Source of the DNA: Amoebidium appalachense
Taxonomy: Eukaryota; Ichthyosporea
Assembly (NCBI GenBank): GCA_963693365.1
Contig: CAVNZM010000001.1
Coordinates: 13,888,001 to 13,952,000 of the forward strand
Direction of reading: 5' to 3'
Length of the DNA stretch: 64,000 bases
The position numbers and the translations under genes were made by a program. The notes beneath the pieces were generated by a model. That model saw only the letters and a list, made by a program, of their open reading frames with translations. It made no database searches and was not told the DNA's origin. This document shows, piece by piece, positions 62,700-64,000 of this stretch; the stretch's first letter is position 1, and each line of letters starts with the position of its first letter.

Positions 62700-63177
62700 G
62701 ATATAAATCCAAGAGGTTATCTGCATTGCCGACATCAACTCTCTTACAGTGCAGTATTACTACAAGTTGAAATCAGAATACATTTCAGAGTTCTAACTTT
62801 AAAAAGGATGAGTTATAGGAGAGACTATCTGAAACCCTGACATCAGCTTAAACCGTAGTATTGTGCCATACGGTAGTATTAAACAAAATCATTACACTCT
62901 TACAACAGTGTGAGGTATACATCCGAGAGACTATCTAAAACCGCCACCATTATGTAAAACTCTCCTGTATTTAGTTAGCACAAAATAAAAGAATGGCCAC
63001 AATACCTCTTTTGAAGCGTGTAACGTTTGAACAATTTTAAGGGAAAAAAACACGAGGGACTATCTGAAACAAATAAAAACTCTACCGTTACAGCGTTCAA
63101 ATAGCATCAAACAAAACTTTAACCCAGATTAAGCCTTTTACAAATTTAACCTTTTTAACAGGGCCCAATGCCATCGG
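62700..63177 (-). repeat. Degenerate tandem copies of the terminal exon end
   Basis: On the minus strand the last coding words of the adjacent gene, GGCGGTTTCGGATAGTCTCTCGG followed by ATTT, recur in degraded form at about 63052, 62924, 62822 and 62716, spaced 100-135 bp. Plus-strand words are CCGAGAGACTATCnGAAACC, GGAGAGACTATCTGAAACCC and AATCCAAGAGGTTATCTGC. Shared flanks (AAACAAA, TTTAA) show it is a tandem duplication, not chance. Confidence 0.7.
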
Positions 63178-64000
63178 TTAAAAATCCGAGAGACTATCCG
63201 AAACCGCCGCCAGCACCAGCGAATCCTGGTCGTTTAACCTAATGTAGGCCTGCAAATAATTCTGCAGCCACGGCTGCTGGTTAACCTTTTCCGCCTCACT
63301 CGCCAACAATTTTGCCGCGGTATGTCGACAGGACAAGGACAGCGTACGTCTCAGCGGCGTATGATGGGTCAAGTCATTGACCTCATCCACACCGTTGCCC
63401 CCGAGCCCAAAATTGCCGTCCGACTCTACCAACATTAAGTTGTGATGGTGGTCCCTCGGTACGCTGGTAAAACTCGCTCTACCGAGCCCCTCCGAGTGGT
63501 GGCCTAACCGCGTGCCGCGTCTCAGACTACTCGTTGCACGCACACTGTTGCTTCGTCTCAATCTCGTTGTAAGGTGCTCCTCCTCGTGACTGCGACATTC
63601 GCGACACTGTACCTCGGTACTAGTATCATTATTATTGGCGGTAGATTCTGTCGTGGGGTTGCTTTCATCATCATGAGACTCTGACTTGCTGTCATGCCGA
63701 GGCGACCACAAACTGAATCTTCGCCACGACTCAAAGGGAGGAATAAACGTCGTGGAATGGCACCTCCTGCGCAGGCTAAGGCTCCGTTCTGGGCGATCCG
63801 AGCGTGCGTGTTTCATCGGACTGGCTCCGGCACTCGCACACCGCTGCAGCTCTCTCTCTCCCATGGCTAGTGCAAGGTCGTCCCGTGCACAATTGCAAGC
63901 ATCCGTTGTTCGATCGGTAGCTGTGTTGGGCCGATCCTCTTCTGACGATGTCAAAACCCCACCAGAACCGCCTGTGCACTTTTCACGGCGAGTTAGTTGT
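63178..64000 (-). CDS. 3'-terminal exon of an unassigned gene (5' part outside window)
   Basis: Open on the minus strand from the window edge to a TAA at 63178-63180, about 273 residues. The protein is Ser/Arg/His/Asp-rich with several RRxxS-type basic sites (SLSLRRRCHSTTF, TRLRRSNSVRATSSLRRGTR, PLRRTLSLSCRH). It ends in a more ordered helical segment (AAKLLASEAEKVNQQPWLQN, LNDQDSLVLAAVSDSLSDF). Repeated R-x-x-S motifs suggest a phosphorylated or 14-3-3-bound cytoplasmic or nuclear protein; this is inference and I do not recognise the family. Codon usage is even and no microsatellite intrudes. Confidence 0.7.
   Translation of the reverse strand, partial: QLTRREKCTGGSGGVLTSSEEDRPNTATDRTTDACNCARDDLALAMGERELQRCASAGASPMKHARSDRPERSLSLRRRCHSTTFIPPFESWRRFSLWSPRHDSKSESHDDESNPTTESTANNNDTSTEVQCRECRSHEEEHLTTRLRRSNSVRATSSLRRGTRLGHHSEGLGRASFTSVPRDHHHNLMLVESDGNFGLGGNGVDEVNDLTHHTPLRRTLSLSCRHTAAKLLASEAEKVNQQPWLQNYLQAYIRLNDQDSLVLAAVSDSLSDF

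Overview
This is eukaryotic nuclear DNA. Coding sequence sits in short exons of about 45-250 bp, flanked by GT...AG introns filled with (CA)n/(GT)n arrays, runs of 20-110 C or G, minisatellites and small mobile elements. Reading frame and splice phase chain cleanly through three long plus-strand genes, so the exon models below are the strongest part of the annotation. The gene content (a Smaug orthologue with its PHAT region, a beta-TrCP orthologue, a sugar porter) suits a holozoan or other opisthokont with a repeat-rich genome. A unicellular relative of animals, such as an ichthyosporean, is my guess and not a demonstration.

Layout. 3-944 (+): last exon of a probable transcription factor. 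2845-19321 (+): a complete 17-exon Smaug/SAMD4 gene, an RNA-binding translational repressor. 21.3-30.5 kb: two inverted or rearranged copies of a locus encoding a CPPGQYWDAKYQQCC tandem-repeat protein, one copy carrying a small poly(A) retroinsertion whose empty site survives in the other. Between them on the minus strand lie a gene joining an OTU protease, a CXC-like cysteine cluster, a SANT-like domain and an LSD1-type zinc finger (27347-23403) and a small secreted-type ORF (28419-28066). 33085-32631 (-): an unassigned exon. 34297-48130 (+): a complete 15-exon beta-TrCP-like F-box/WD40 gene. 51707-60127 (+): a sugar-porter MFS gene whose last five membrane segments are missing. 64000-63178 (-): the 3' end of an unassigned gene.

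The most unusual signal is a dispersed element with a constant 3' end (GACGCATTCAAA followed by poly-C), variable 5' truncation and a conserved RNA fold near its 3' end with compensating base changes. I recognise about 15 copies. All lie inside introns of the genes above and all run in the sense direction of the host gene, including the one copy in a minus-strand gene; I found none in the intergenic parts. Other recurrent oddities are 3' splice sites duplicated together with the start of the exon (Smaug exon 2, the beta-TrCP F-box exon), 3' splice sites built from (CA)n arrays, and 3' splice sites that are the last unit of a minisatellite.

Functionally, Smaug (mRNA repression and decay) and beta-TrCP (ubiquitin ligase substrate receptor) are independent housekeeping or regulatory genes. 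There is no operon-like logic and no RNA gene such as tRNA or rRNA that I can support.
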